Shown here: in pieces, positions 19,957 to 28,717 of the stretch
Position numbering within the stretch: the stretch's first letter is position 1
Layout: each line of letters opens with the position of its first letter
DNA from: Sulfurimonas sp.
Lineage (GTDB): Bacteria > Campylobacterota > Campylobacteria > Campylobacterales > Sulfurimonadaceae
Direction: 5' to 3'
Assembly: GCA_027019325.1 (NCBI GenBank)
Contig: JALUWT010000111.1
Coordinates: forward strand, 1 to 43,045
Length of the DNA stretch: 43,045 nt
The notes under the pieces: generated by a model
The model's input: only the letters and a program-made list of their open reading frames with translations
Databases searched by the model: none
What the model was told of the DNA's origin: nothing
Position numbers and translations under genes: made by a program

Positions 19957-20987
19957 AAATTGCTGTAATTACACTCACGCAAGAAAAAATTGCACTTAAA
20001 ACGCCTTTTATCACTGCCTTGCGTGAGGTACGGGATGTGGAGTTCATTCGCGTAAAAATCCTCTGTGATGATGGGAGTTTTACTTACGGAGAAGCACCGG
20101 CGACCAAAGCTGTTACGGGAGAGACATTAGAGAGTATCAGAGAAAATATTTTGGCCGTTAAAGAGCTGTTGATAGGCAAAGAGATAGCAGTCTCTCTAGA
20201 GGCATTACACCAGACAACTATAGGCTCAAGCGCAAAGGCGGCCTTGGATATGGCACTGCTCTTTTTACTTGCTAAGCAGAAAAAAAAGCCTTTGCAAGAA
20301 TTCTTTCATATTAAAGATACAACACCAATAAAGACAGATATCACCATTAGTTTAGGCAGTGCTGAGGTGATGTTTGAAGATGCAAAGCGTGCTCTGCGTG
20401 AGCAGAAGAACATTTTAAAAGTAAAGCTTGGCAGTGATATCGCTCACGCAGTTGAAGTATCGCAACTTCTCTCACGCAAACTGCCTCACGCAACGCTGCT
20501 CATTGATGCAAATCAGGCTTGGAATTTAGAAGAGAGTCTGTATTATCTGCGTGAGACGCAAAACTGTGCGATGGAGCTTATAGAACAGCCGGTGGCTGCT
20601 GCAGATTTAGAGAGTTTGAAAAAGATAAGTCAGGCAAGTAAAGTGCCAATTTTGGCAGATGAAGCAGTCTTTACGCTGCAAGATGTGAAAGATGTTGTGC
20701 AAAACAGCTGTGCAGATATGATAAATATTAAACTCATGAAGTGTGGCGGTCTTTCAAAAGCTGTAGAGATTTTAGAATATGCACGTAAAGAGAAGATTAC
20801 ATGTATGCTTGGGTCGATGTTAGAAGGGCCATACTCCATCAATGCAGCGATATATCTTGCTTTTGCTTACAGAGATGTGGTGCAATTTGTGGATTTGGAC
20901 TCGCCTCTGCTTTATAAAGAGATGCCTCACGAACTTGATTTTGTTTATGAGGCGAATGAAATCATTTTTAAAAATATCCCACTTTAA
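19953..20987 (+). CDS. Enolase-superfamily dipeptide (L-Ala-D/L-Glu) epimerase-like protein
   Basis: KVKLGSD, LLIDANQAW, ELIEQPV, PILADEA, INIKLMKCGG, LGSMLEG motifs. Confidence 0.85.
   Translation: MKIAVITLTQEKIALKTPFITALREVRDVEFIRVKILCDDGSFTYGEAPATKAVTGETLESIRENILAVKELLIGKEIAVSLEALHQTTIGSSAKAALDMALLFLLAKQKKKPLQEFFHIKDTTPIKTDITISLGSAEVMFEDAKRALREQKNILKVKLGSDIAHAVEVSQLLSRKLPHATLLIDANQAWNLEESLYYLRETQNCAMELIEQPVAAADLESLKKISQASKVPILADEAVFTLQDVKDVVQNSCADMINIKLMKCGGLSKAVEILEYARKEKITCMLGSMLEGPYSINAAIYLAFAYRDVVQFVDLDSPLLYKEMPHELDFVYEANEIIFKNIPL
20396..20555. repeat. Cluster of five GCGTGAG/CTCACGC words
   Basis: Positions 20396(+), 20443(-), 20471(-), 20485(-), 20549(+), all extending to the octamer TGCGTGAG/CTCACGCA; two more at 19974(-) and 20021(+). 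Confidence 0.8.
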
Positions 20988-21037
20988 GAAACAAAAAGAT
21001 ATAATTTTGTTGTTTAGAATGAACAAAAGGATTGTAT

Positions 21038-22231
21038 ATGTTAGAAGTCCTCTTTAGAAAACAGGAATATATCTATAGAAAAATCGAAAAAATAGAGTAT
21101 AAACGATATTTTTTTAATGAAGTTGATTTTGAAGAGAAGCTTATTGGGCTTATCGGTGCTAGAGGGATTGGAAAGACCACTTTTTTACTGCAGTATTTGC
21201 AATCTCTCGAAATCCAAGAGAGTAAAAAACTCTACTTTAGTGTAGACAGTATTGTTACAAGCAATATGAAACTTTTTGAGATAGCTGAAGATTTTTATAA
21301 CCTTGGCGGGGAAGTCTTGGTAATAGATGAGATACATAAATATAAAGATTTTGAGATAGAGCTAAAAGAGATTTATGATTTTTTGGACCTCAAAGTTATT
21401 TTCAGTGGTAGCAGTGCTGTTGTATTAGAGCATAAAAAAGCTGACCTGAGTCGCAGAGCTATGATATATAGACTTAAAGGATTGAGTTTTAGGGAGTTCT
21501 TAGAGTTGAAACTTGGCAGTAATTTTGCATCTTTTAGTTTGGATGAAATCTTGCAAGACCACATAACAATAGCCAGAGACATAGCCAAAAAGATAAAACC
21601 GCTTGAACATTTTAAAGAGTATCTAAAGTGTGGATATTACCCATTTTATTTTGAAACAAAAGAGAGTTACTGTATAAAACTTGAAGAGACTATCAATACA
21701 GTTATAGAGAGTGATTTGCCTATTATCTTTAATATAGAGCCATCAAATATACATAAACTCAAACAACTAACAGCTTACATTTGTACTTCAAAGCCTTATG
21801 AGTTGAACCTGACATCGTTAGCTCAAAAGATAGGAATTAATAGAAAAACACTTTATCAATATATTTACTATCTTAATTTAGGCAATATTTTTAGTCGTCT
21901 TGAAGCAAAAGGAAAAGGTGATAGTGTTTTTTCCAAACCTGCCAAGCTTTATCTGAATAATCCAAATCTTAACAACTGTTATTGCCAAAAAAAAGAGGTC
22001 GGTACTATACGAGAGGAATTTTTTCTCAATATGCTAAGCCTTAAGCATAAACTTCTCTATCCCAAACAAGGTGATTTTTTAGTAGATGAAAAATATACAT
22101 TTGAGATAGGTGGAAAAGATAAAAGTTTTAAACAGATAAAAGATATGTGTGATTCTTTTGTAGCGGCTGATAATATAGAAGTGGGCTTTGGCAAGAAAGT
22201 GCCTCTTTGGTTGTTTGGATTTTTGTATTAA
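21038..22231 (+). CDS. AAA family ATPase, DUF4143-type
   Basis: Walker A GARGIGKTTF, VLVIDEIHKYKDFEIELKEIYD, IFSGSSA, C-terminal DUF4143-like segment. Confidence 0.85.
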   Translation: MLEVLFRKQEYIYRKIEKIEYKRYFFNEVDFEEKLIGLIGARGIGKTTFLLQYLQSLEIQESKKLYFSVDSIVTSNMKLFEIAEDFYNLGGEVLVIDEIHKYKDFEIELKEIYDFLDLKVIFSGSSAVVLEHKKADLSRRAMIYRLKGLSFREFLELKLGSNFASFSLDEILQDHITIARDIAKKIKPLEHFKEYLKCGYYPFYFETKESYCIKLEETINTVIESDLPIIFNIEPSNIHKLKQLTAYICTSKPYELNLTSLAQKIGINRKTLYQYIYYLNLGNIFSRLEAKGKGDSVFSKPAKLYLNNPNLNNCYCQKKEVGTIREEFFLNMLSLKHKLLYPKQGDFLVDEKYTFEIGGKDKSFKQIKDMCDSFVAADNIEVGFGKKVPLWLFGFLY

Positions 22232-22263
22232 AGCACTTTCAGAAAGCTTTCATTTTGTATTTA

Positions 22264-23595
22264 TTAAGCAGGTTTTGCGATAAAGCGCAGCCAGATAAAG
22301 CCGAGGGCACCGGCTAGCAGTGAGGCGGAAAGGATGCCTATTTTTGCTTGAAAAATAAGTTCACTATTGCCGACAAATGCCAAATCTGCAACAAAAATAC
22401 TCATCGTAAATCCAATACCGCCAAGAGCGGCAACTCCAAAAATTTGACTCATAGAACTGCCTTGAGGAAGCTTTGCAAGCCCTGTTTTAATCGCGACGAA
22501 GGAAACTCCAGCTATACCTAAAATCTTTCCTCCAATGAGGCCAACAATGATTCCAAGAGAGACCGGCTCAAGAATCACATGGGCAATAGATGCAAAGTTG
22601 ATGTGAATACCTGCATTGGCAAGGGCAAAGAGTGGAATGACAATTAAACTCACAGGCAGATGTAACTCCTGTTCCAAGCGTGTTGCAGGGGAACTGACAG
22701 CATCAATACGGTCTTTAATATTTTGAAGGATGGCTTTTTGCTGCTCATGCATGGTATGGTCTGTTGCTACGGGGTAGCTGTCATACTCTTCAAGCAGATT
22801 TTTTGTCTGCTGTGTTAAATCGATAGGCGGAATTTTTGGTTTTGATGGAATGGCAAAGGCCGCGATAACACCAGCTATTGTCGCATGAATACCTGATTCA
22901 AGCATAAAAAACCACATAAAGATACCGACAATAAAGTAGGGGAGTATAGCATGAATCCCAAAACGATTAAAGCTGACCATAATCAAAAACATACCGCCTG
23001 CCAAAAGTAAAAAATCAAAATGAATCTGTGAAGTATAAAAAAGAGCGATGACTACAACGGCACCCAGGTCATCTACAATGGCAAGGGCTACAAGAAAGGT
23101 TACAAGTGCAGGAGAGACTCTACGACCAAGTAAAACAAGCGCTGAAATGGCAAAGGCAATATCTGTCGCCATGGGAATTCCCCAGCCGCTTGCACCGATA
23201 GTTCCGGAGTTTATACCCATAAAAATAAGTGCAGGTACTATCATTCCGCCAATAGCAGCTAAAATAGGCAGGATTGCCACTTTGATGTTAGAGAGCTCAC
23301 CGACAAGTATTTCACGTTTAATCTCAAGTCCTATCATAAAGAAAAAAATTGCCATCAGTCCGTCATTTATCCAGTGGGACAGGGAGTTTTTTATCTGTAA
23401 AGAACCGATGTCAAACTCTATTTTTGTATGAATAATGTGCTGATAAATTTCATAAAATGGTGAATTTGCAATAATGAGGGCAATGATTGTCGTCCCCATT
23501 AGGATTAGACCTGTTGTCGTTTGTGCATGTAAAAAATGTTCAAATGGAGTGTATACTTTTTTAAAAGCTCTCTCCCAAGGTGCATACATTCTCAT
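22264..23595 (-). CDS. nhaA: Na+/H+ antiporter NhaA
   Basis: NDGLMAIFFFMIGLEIKREILVGEL, MATDIAFAISALVLLG, LVALAIVDDLGAVVVIALFYT. Confidence 0.95.
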   Translation of the reverse strand: MRMYAPWERAFKKVYTPFEHFLHAQTTTGLILMGTTIIALIIANSPFYEIYQHIIHTKIEFDIGSLQIKNSLSHWINDGLMAIFFFMIGLEIKREILVGELSNIKVAILPILAAIGGMIVPALIFMGINSGTIGASGWGIPMATDIAFAISALVLLGRRVSPALVTFLVALAIVDDLGAVVVIALFYTSQIHFDFLLLAGGMFLIMVSFNRFGIHAILPYFIVGIFMWFFMLESGIHATIAGVIAAFAIPSKPKIPPIDLTQQTKNLLEEYDSYPVATDHTMHEQQKAILQNIKDRIDAVSSPATRLEQELHLPVSLIVIPLFALANAGIHINFASIAHVILEPVSLGIIVGLIGGKILGIAGVSFVAIKTGLAKLPQGSSMSQIFGVAALGGIGFTMSIFVADLAFVGNSELIFQAKIGILSASLLAGALGFIWLRFIAKPA

Positions 23596-23663
23596 TGCTC
23601 TTCCTTCTGTTTGTTTATAAAGAAATCTTAGCATAAGTAAAGTGAATTGATACTAAATATTGT

Positions 23664-23669
23664 TATAAT
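23664..23669 (+). promoter_or_regulatory. Putative -10 box for P-type ATPase
   Basis: TTATAATAA about 35 nt upstream of ATG. Confidence 0.4.
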
Positions 23670-23704
23670 AATTGGATGAAAATTTGCACTAAAAGGGTTT
23701 TAAA

Positions 23705-26401
23705 ATGAAATGGTATCAAATGTCTTCAGATGATATTTTTAAGAATTTAGAGAGTGCTGAAGAGGGCCTCTCTAGCAGTGAAGCGCAAAAAAGAGTGGAA
23801 CAATACGGAGCAAATGTATTACGGGTACAAGAGGCTGTTTCCGCTTTTAAAATCTTTTTTATTCAGTTTAAAAATCCTCTCATCATCATTCTTCTCTTTG
23901 GTGTTTTTCTTTCGGCATACGGCGCTCATATGATTGATGCCATTGCCATTACGGTCATTATTTTAATCAATGTCATGATTGGTTTCCTCCAAGAGATAAA
24001 TATGCGTAAATCGATGGATGCCTTAAAAAATATGGTTGCACACATAGCTCAGGTTAAACGAGACGGTGAGTGGCGTGAAGTCCCTGTAGAAAGACTTGTT
24101 AAAGGGGATCTTGTAAAACTTCTTACAGGTAGTAAAGTGCAGGCAGATATGCGTGTTATCTCAGCTAATCAACTACTTATAGAAGAGGCAGCACTGACGG
24201 GTGAATCAGAGGCGATAGAAAAAATTACTGATGCCATACATGAGGATAATCTTGATATTGCCGACTGGAACAATATGGCATTTACCGGAACGCAGGTTCT
24301 TGCCGGTAATGGTGTGGGCGTTGTCTGCGAAACAGGAATGTCCACAGAGCTTGGCAAGATTGCCACAATGATGCACGCTACAAAAGAGGAACCGACACCG
24401 CTGCAGCAGCGTATTCACTCGCTTTCAAAAGTTCTCATCGGTGCAGCATTTATCATCGTTGCCATTGTCATTGGGCTTGGTATCGAGCAGGGGATGAGCT
24501 TTGCTGATATGGTCAACATTGGTATATCACTTACTGTTGCAGCTATTCCTGAGGGATTGCCTACTGTTGTGACGATTGTACTGACTTTAGGTGCAAAAGC
24601 GATGGCAAAGAACTCAGCACTTGTCAGAAAGTTGGCATCTGTTGAGACCTTGGGCTCGACGACAGTCATATGTTCTGATAAAACAGGAACGCTCACGCAG
24701 AACAAGATGCAGGTACTTTCCGCTTTTGTTGCTGGAAAATATTATGAAATATCTGGTTCAGGCTATGAGCCGGAGGGTCTCTTTAACGATGAGAATAGTG
24801 AAAATATAGAAGTATCTGATAATGAAGAGTTAGTGAAATTTTTACAAATATCTGCCATATGTAGTGATGCGCAGATAATTAAAGAGGGGGATACGCACTC
24901 TATTTTAGGAACACCGACAGAGGGTGCAGTAACAGTTGTCGCGGCAAAAGCTGGCATCAACAAAGAAGCAATGTCTCAAGAAGGTTTTGAAGTGATTCAT
25001 ACTTTTCCTTTTGACTCTGCTAGAAAAATGATGAGTGTTGTTATTAAAACACCGCAAGAGCAATACTTTGTCGTAGTAAAAGGCGCACCTGATGTTGTTG
25101 CCAAACGGAGTAAGTTTATCTATTTGCAGGGTGAATCAAAAACACTAGATGCCACAACAAACAAACACATCGACGAAGCCATTGAACGTTTTGCTTCACG
25201 TGCGCTACGTATACTTGCCATTGCTTTTAAACCTATAACAGCGCAACATTTAGATCTGACGCAAGAAGAGTATGAAAACGGTTTTACCTTTTTAGGTGTT
25301 CATGGCATCATAGATCCACCGCGTCCTGAAGTGATACCAGCGGTGAAAGAGTGCCATAGTGCAGGTATTCGAACGATTATGATAACAGGCGACCACGCAC
25401 AAACTGCAGAGGCCATAGCAAGAGAGATTGGTTTTATACAAAAAGGATATGAGCGGGTAGTTGTAGGGAGTGAACTTAACACTATGAGTGATGAGGTGCT
25501 GCAGGAAGTCGTGAAGGAGAGTGCCGTTTTTGCCAGAGTGATTCCTGAACATAAACTACGCATAGTCAATGCTCTCAAAGCCAATGGAGAGGTAACTGCT
25601 ATGACAGGGGACGGGGTAAATGATGCACCGGCACTGAGAACAGCCGACATAGGTGTGGCGATGGGAATTAGCGGAACAGATGTGGCAAAAGATTCAGCAG
25701 ATTTGATTTTACTCGATGACAATTTTACTAGCATTGTCAAAGCGGTACGTGAGGGACGCCGAATTTATGACAACATTAAAAAGTTCATCCGTCAGGACTT
25801 GACTGCCAATGTGAGTGAGGTGAGTGCTATTTTGTTTGCCTTTTTACTTATGGGAGACCATCCTTTAATGACCTTGGCACCGCTGATGATTTTATGGGTC
25901 AACCTTGTAAGTGATGGTATTCCCTCTCTGGCTCTAGGTGTTGAGAAAGGAGAACCCGGTCTTATGCGTAAAAAACCACGCTCATCTTCTGAAGATTTTT
26001 TCTCTGATTATCTCTCCTCACGTATCATTTTAAGAGGATTGATTTTAGGGAGTGTGACCTACTGGCTCTTTAGTTTTGCCCTCAGTAAAGGAGCAGATCT
26101 GCAATATGCACAGACTTTAGCCTTTATGACGCTTGTCTTTGGACAGCTTTTTCACATCTTTGATGCGCGTACATTCTCAACGCTCTATAGACGAAATCCA
26201 TTTGAAAACAGCTACCTGCTTTATGCGATTCTCATAGCAGCTGTTTTATCGCTTCTAATGGTCTACACTCCGATTGGGCATATAGCTTTGGGGACAGAAT
26301 CTTTAACAGCCAAACATATGATTATGGTCATTGCAATTGCAGCTCTGCCGACCTTGATAGTTTCAGGTTTAAAAGAGATATTTAAAATAAAATGGATTTA
26401 A
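23705..26401 (+). CDS. Cation-translocating P-type ATPase (Ca2+-ATPase-like)
   Basis: PEGLPTVVTIVL, CSDKTGTLTQNKM, MITGDHAQTAEAIA, TGDGVNDAPALRTADIGVAMG, LWVNLVSDGIPSLALG. Confidence 0.92.
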   Translation: MKWYQMSSDDIFKNLESAEEGLSSSEAQKRVEQYGANVLRVQEAVSAFKIFFIQFKNPLIIILLFGVFLSAYGAHMIDAIAITVIILINVMIGFLQEINMRKSMDALKNMVAHIAQVKRDGEWREVPVERLVKGDLVKLLTGSKVQADMRVISANQLLIEEAALTGESEAIEKITDAIHEDNLDIADWNNMAFTGTQVLAGNGVGVVCETGMSTELGKIATMMHATKEEPTPLQQRIHSLSKVLIGAAFIIVAIVIGLGIEQGMSFADMVNIGISLTVAAIPEGLPTVVTIVLTLGAKAMAKNSALVRKLASVETLGSTTVICSDKTGTLTQNKMQVLSAFVAGKYYEISGSGYEPEGLFNDENSENIEVSDNEELVKFLQISAICSDAQIIKEGDTHSILGTPTEGAVTVVAAKAGINKEAMSQEGFEVIHTFPFDSARKMMSVVIKTPQEQYFVVVKGAPDVVAKRSKFIYLQGESKTLDATTNKHIDEAIERFASRALRILAIAFKPITAQHLDLTQEEYENGFTFLGVHGIIDPPRPEVIPAVKECHSAGIRTIMITGDHAQTAEAIAREIGFIQKGYERVVVGSELNTMSDEVLQEVVKESAVFARVIPEHKLRIVNALKANGEVTAMTGDGVNDAPALRTADIGVAMGISGTDVAKDSADLILLDDNFTSIVKAVREGRRIYDNIKKFIRQDLTANVSEVSAILFAFLLMGDHPLMTLAPLMILWVNLVSDGIPSLALGVEKGEPGLMRKKPRSSSEDFFSDYLSSRIILRGLILGSVTYWLFSFALSKGADLQYAQTLAFMTLVFGQLFHIFDARTFSTLYRRNPFENSYLLYAILIAAVLSLLMVYTPIGHIALGTESLTAKHMIMVIAIAALPTLIVSGLKEIFKIKWI

Positions 26402-26474
26402 ATAAATACTTAATAAAAGTAAGGCAGTGAATTTTTTATAGATAAGATGTAAAAAAGTTGAGTATAATCATTTC

Positions 26475-27719
26475 ATGAATTTAGAATCTTTAAAAAATCA
26501 GACTCTTTTGTTTCTTGGAAAGTCGCGTGCGTTTAGTGAAGCGGAGTTCTTTTCGCAGCTTGAGGTGCATACTGTTGCTTTGACAAAAGAGCTGCGTGAG
26601 GATGTTCACTTTGTCTTAGAAGGACGTATGCTGACACCTTATGAGCAGAACTTAAGTGATGAGCTTTATGCTATGCAGAAGTATCAGTTCTTAAAGATAG
26701 ATGATTTTGAAAAGGCATTGGCTGAGCAGATAGATGATGCTGTTTTACTGATGAGTTTGAAGCTTTCAAATGACAAAGTACGACTGAAAAGTTTTTTGCA
26801 CAACAGCTGCGTGAGTGATACGCTCTTTTTTAAACTCCTAAAAATGTACAAATGGCAGGGTGAGGATTTCTTTGAAAATGATGATAACCGTGATGTAAGT
26901 GCGGCACTCATTGGAAGATTTTATGAAAATATTGAGCGCAATCATAATGTGCAGTATGCTACAACCGGCATCATCCATCTCATTTCGCAGACAAAAAATC
27001 CCGAGTTGCTTGAAGCCATCAGTGAACTCGAAGCAGTGAATTTTCATCCAAAGATTAAAGTTCTTTTGGCACAGCACCCCTTTACACCGCAAAAAGTACT
27101 CAAAAAGTTAGTACAATCAAATGCACAAGAAATGCTTGAAGCGATGAGCAAAAATTCTGAATTAGACAAAGAGACAGCTTTCGTTCTGATAGAAAAAGAG
27201 GATGTTTTGGCGAAAAATATCGCTGAAAATATTGACTTGGATGCAGAGCTTTTTGAAAAACTTCTGCCTCACGCAGCGACTCTTGCTCTCAATGAGAGTC
27301 TGCGTGAGGAGATGCAAATAAAACTTTTTGATTTAGGCAGTGAAGAAGTTTTTTTCTCTTTAGCGCATAATGTGCAGTTGACTTCAGAGCTAATAGAAAA
27401 ACTTTTTGCACTCCACAACGACTCTTACACGCAAGCACTTTATAAAAATGCCAGCGTGAGCAGTGCGCTTTTAGAAGAGGCGTATGAAGATGAGAAAAAT
27501 CATCTCTCTTTGGCACAAAATACTGCTGCGCCGCAAAGTATTTTAGAAAAACTCTATGCAGGTGGTGATGCTGAGATATTGGGTGCACTTGCTTGTAATA
27601 CAAATACACCTGTAGATATTCTCTATCAGCTCCAACTCGACAGACGTTTTGAGCGAGCTGTTAAAACAAATGAAGCTTTTGGTAAATCGATACAAAGTCA
27701 AAATATAGGATGGTTATAA
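26475..27719 (+). CDS. Leucine-rich-variant (LRV)/HEAT-like repeat protein
   Basis: Repeated helical units such as LAQNTAAPQSILEKLYAGGD and LACNTNTPVDILYQLQLD; overlaps the following MoxR gene. Confidence 0.65.
   Translation: MNLESLKNQTLLFLGKSRAFSEAEFFSQLEVHTVALTKELREDVHFVLEGRMLTPYEQNLSDELYAMQKYQFLKIDDFEKALAEQIDDAVLLMSLKLSNDKVRLKSFLHNSCVSDTLFFKLLKMYKWQGEDFFENDDNRDVSAALIGRFYENIERNHNVQYATTGIIHLISQTKNPELLEAISELEAVNFHPKIKVLLAQHPFTPQKVLKKLVQSNAQEMLEAMSKNSELDKETAFVLIEKEDVLAKNIAENIDLDAELFEKLLPHAATLALNESLREEMQIKLFDLGSEEVFFSLAHNVQLTSELIEKLFALHNDSYTQALYKNASVSSALLEEAYEDEKNHLSLAQNTAAPQSILEKLYAGGDAEILGALACNTNTPVDILYQLQLDRRFERAVKTNEAFGKSIQSQNIGWL
27267..27309. repeat. Inverted pair of CCTCACGCAG/CTGCGTGAGG forming an intragenic hairpin
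   Basis: CCTCACGCAG(27267-27276) and CTGCGTGAGG(27300-27309), with inner ACTCT(27279-27283)/AGAGT(27295-27299). Confidence 0.8.
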
Positions 27720-28714
27720 TGCAGGCAAAAAATCTTAAAAAGAGTCTTGAATCCTTGGTCACACAAAAGGTACCGACTTTTCTCTGGGGTGCTCCGGGAA
27801 TTGGAAAATCTTCGATAGTCAAGCAGATAGCAGAGGAAAAAGAGCTTGGTTTTATAGATCTGCGTTTGGCTTTGATGGATCCAACTGACCTTAAAGGCAT
27901 TCCTTTTTACGATAAAGAGAGCCATACGGCACTCTGGGCAGCACCTGCATTTTTGCCGCGTGAGGGAGAGGGCATACTCTTTTTAGATGAGCTGAACTCT
28001 GCCGCTCCAGCGGTGCAGTCTTCTGCCTATCAGCTTATTTTGGACAGACGGGTAGGTGAGTATGTTCTTCCAGAGGGTTGGGCAATAGTTGCTGCAGGAA
28101 ATCGTGAAGGAGACAGAGGAGTGACTTATAAAATGCCTGCACCTTTAGCCAACAGATTTGTGCATTTTGAACTGGAAGTGAGTGTAGATGACTGGCGTGA
28201 GTGGGCATACAAAAATGTACTGGATAGCCACATAATTGCATACATCTCTTACAAAAATGAGCACCTTTTTACTTTTGATGCCAAATCTCAGCAGAAGAGT
28301 TTTGCAACACCGAGAAGCTGGGCGTATGTGCATAGTATCTTACAAAGTGGGGTCGAGGCAAATCTGCTGCTTGATGTCATAAGTGGCGCAGTCGGGCGTG
28401 AGGTGGCTGTAAGTTTTTTAAGTTTTTTACGTGTTGCGGACAGATTGCCGGATATTGATGGGATACTTCTTGGAGAGCTGCATGAACAGAGTGAAGGAGT
28501 GGATGTACTCTATGCGCTTGGGAGCGGACTTGTCAGCAAATATCTGCAAAATCCGAATGAGAAATCCTTGGAAAACCTGCTTGACTATACCTTGGAGATG
28601 CAGCCGGAGTTTGCTGTGATGATAGTGCAGGATCTGCAAAAAAATGGTGTGACAATGGAGCAGTCAGAGAACTTTAAAGCGTGGGTGCAAAAGTTCGCAT
28701 ATCTCTTGGCGTAA
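27719..28714 (+). CDS. MoxR-type AAA+ ATPase
   Basis: FLWGAPGIGKSSIVKQIA, GILFLDELNSAAPAVQSSAYQLILDRRVGEYVLPEGW, VAAGNREGDRGVTYKMPAPLANRF. Confidence 0.9.
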   Translation: MQAKNLKKSLESLVTQKVPTFLWGAPGIGKSSIVKQIAEEKELGFIDLRLALMDPTDLKGIPFYDKESHTALWAAPAFLPREGEGILFLDELNSAAPAVQSSAYQLILDRRVGEYVLPEGWAIVAAGNREGDRGVTYKMPAPLANRFVHFELEVSVDDWREWAYKNVLDSHIIAYISYKNEHLFTFDAKSQQKSFATPRSWAYVHSILQSGVEANLLLDVISGAVGREVAVSFLSFLRVADRLPDIDGILLGELHEQSEGVDVLYALGSGLVSKYLQNPNEKSLENLLDYTLEMQPEFAVMIVQDLQKNGVTMEQSENFKAWVQKFAYLLA

Positions 28715-28717
28715 AGC

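Noticed and set aside
23048-23431. 127-aa plus-strand ORF
   Set aside because: Antisense to conserved NhaA transmembrane segments.
25300-25740. 146-aa minus-strand ORF
   Set aside because: Antisense to highly conserved P-type ATPase motifs (TGDGVNDAP); coding is clearly on the plus strand.
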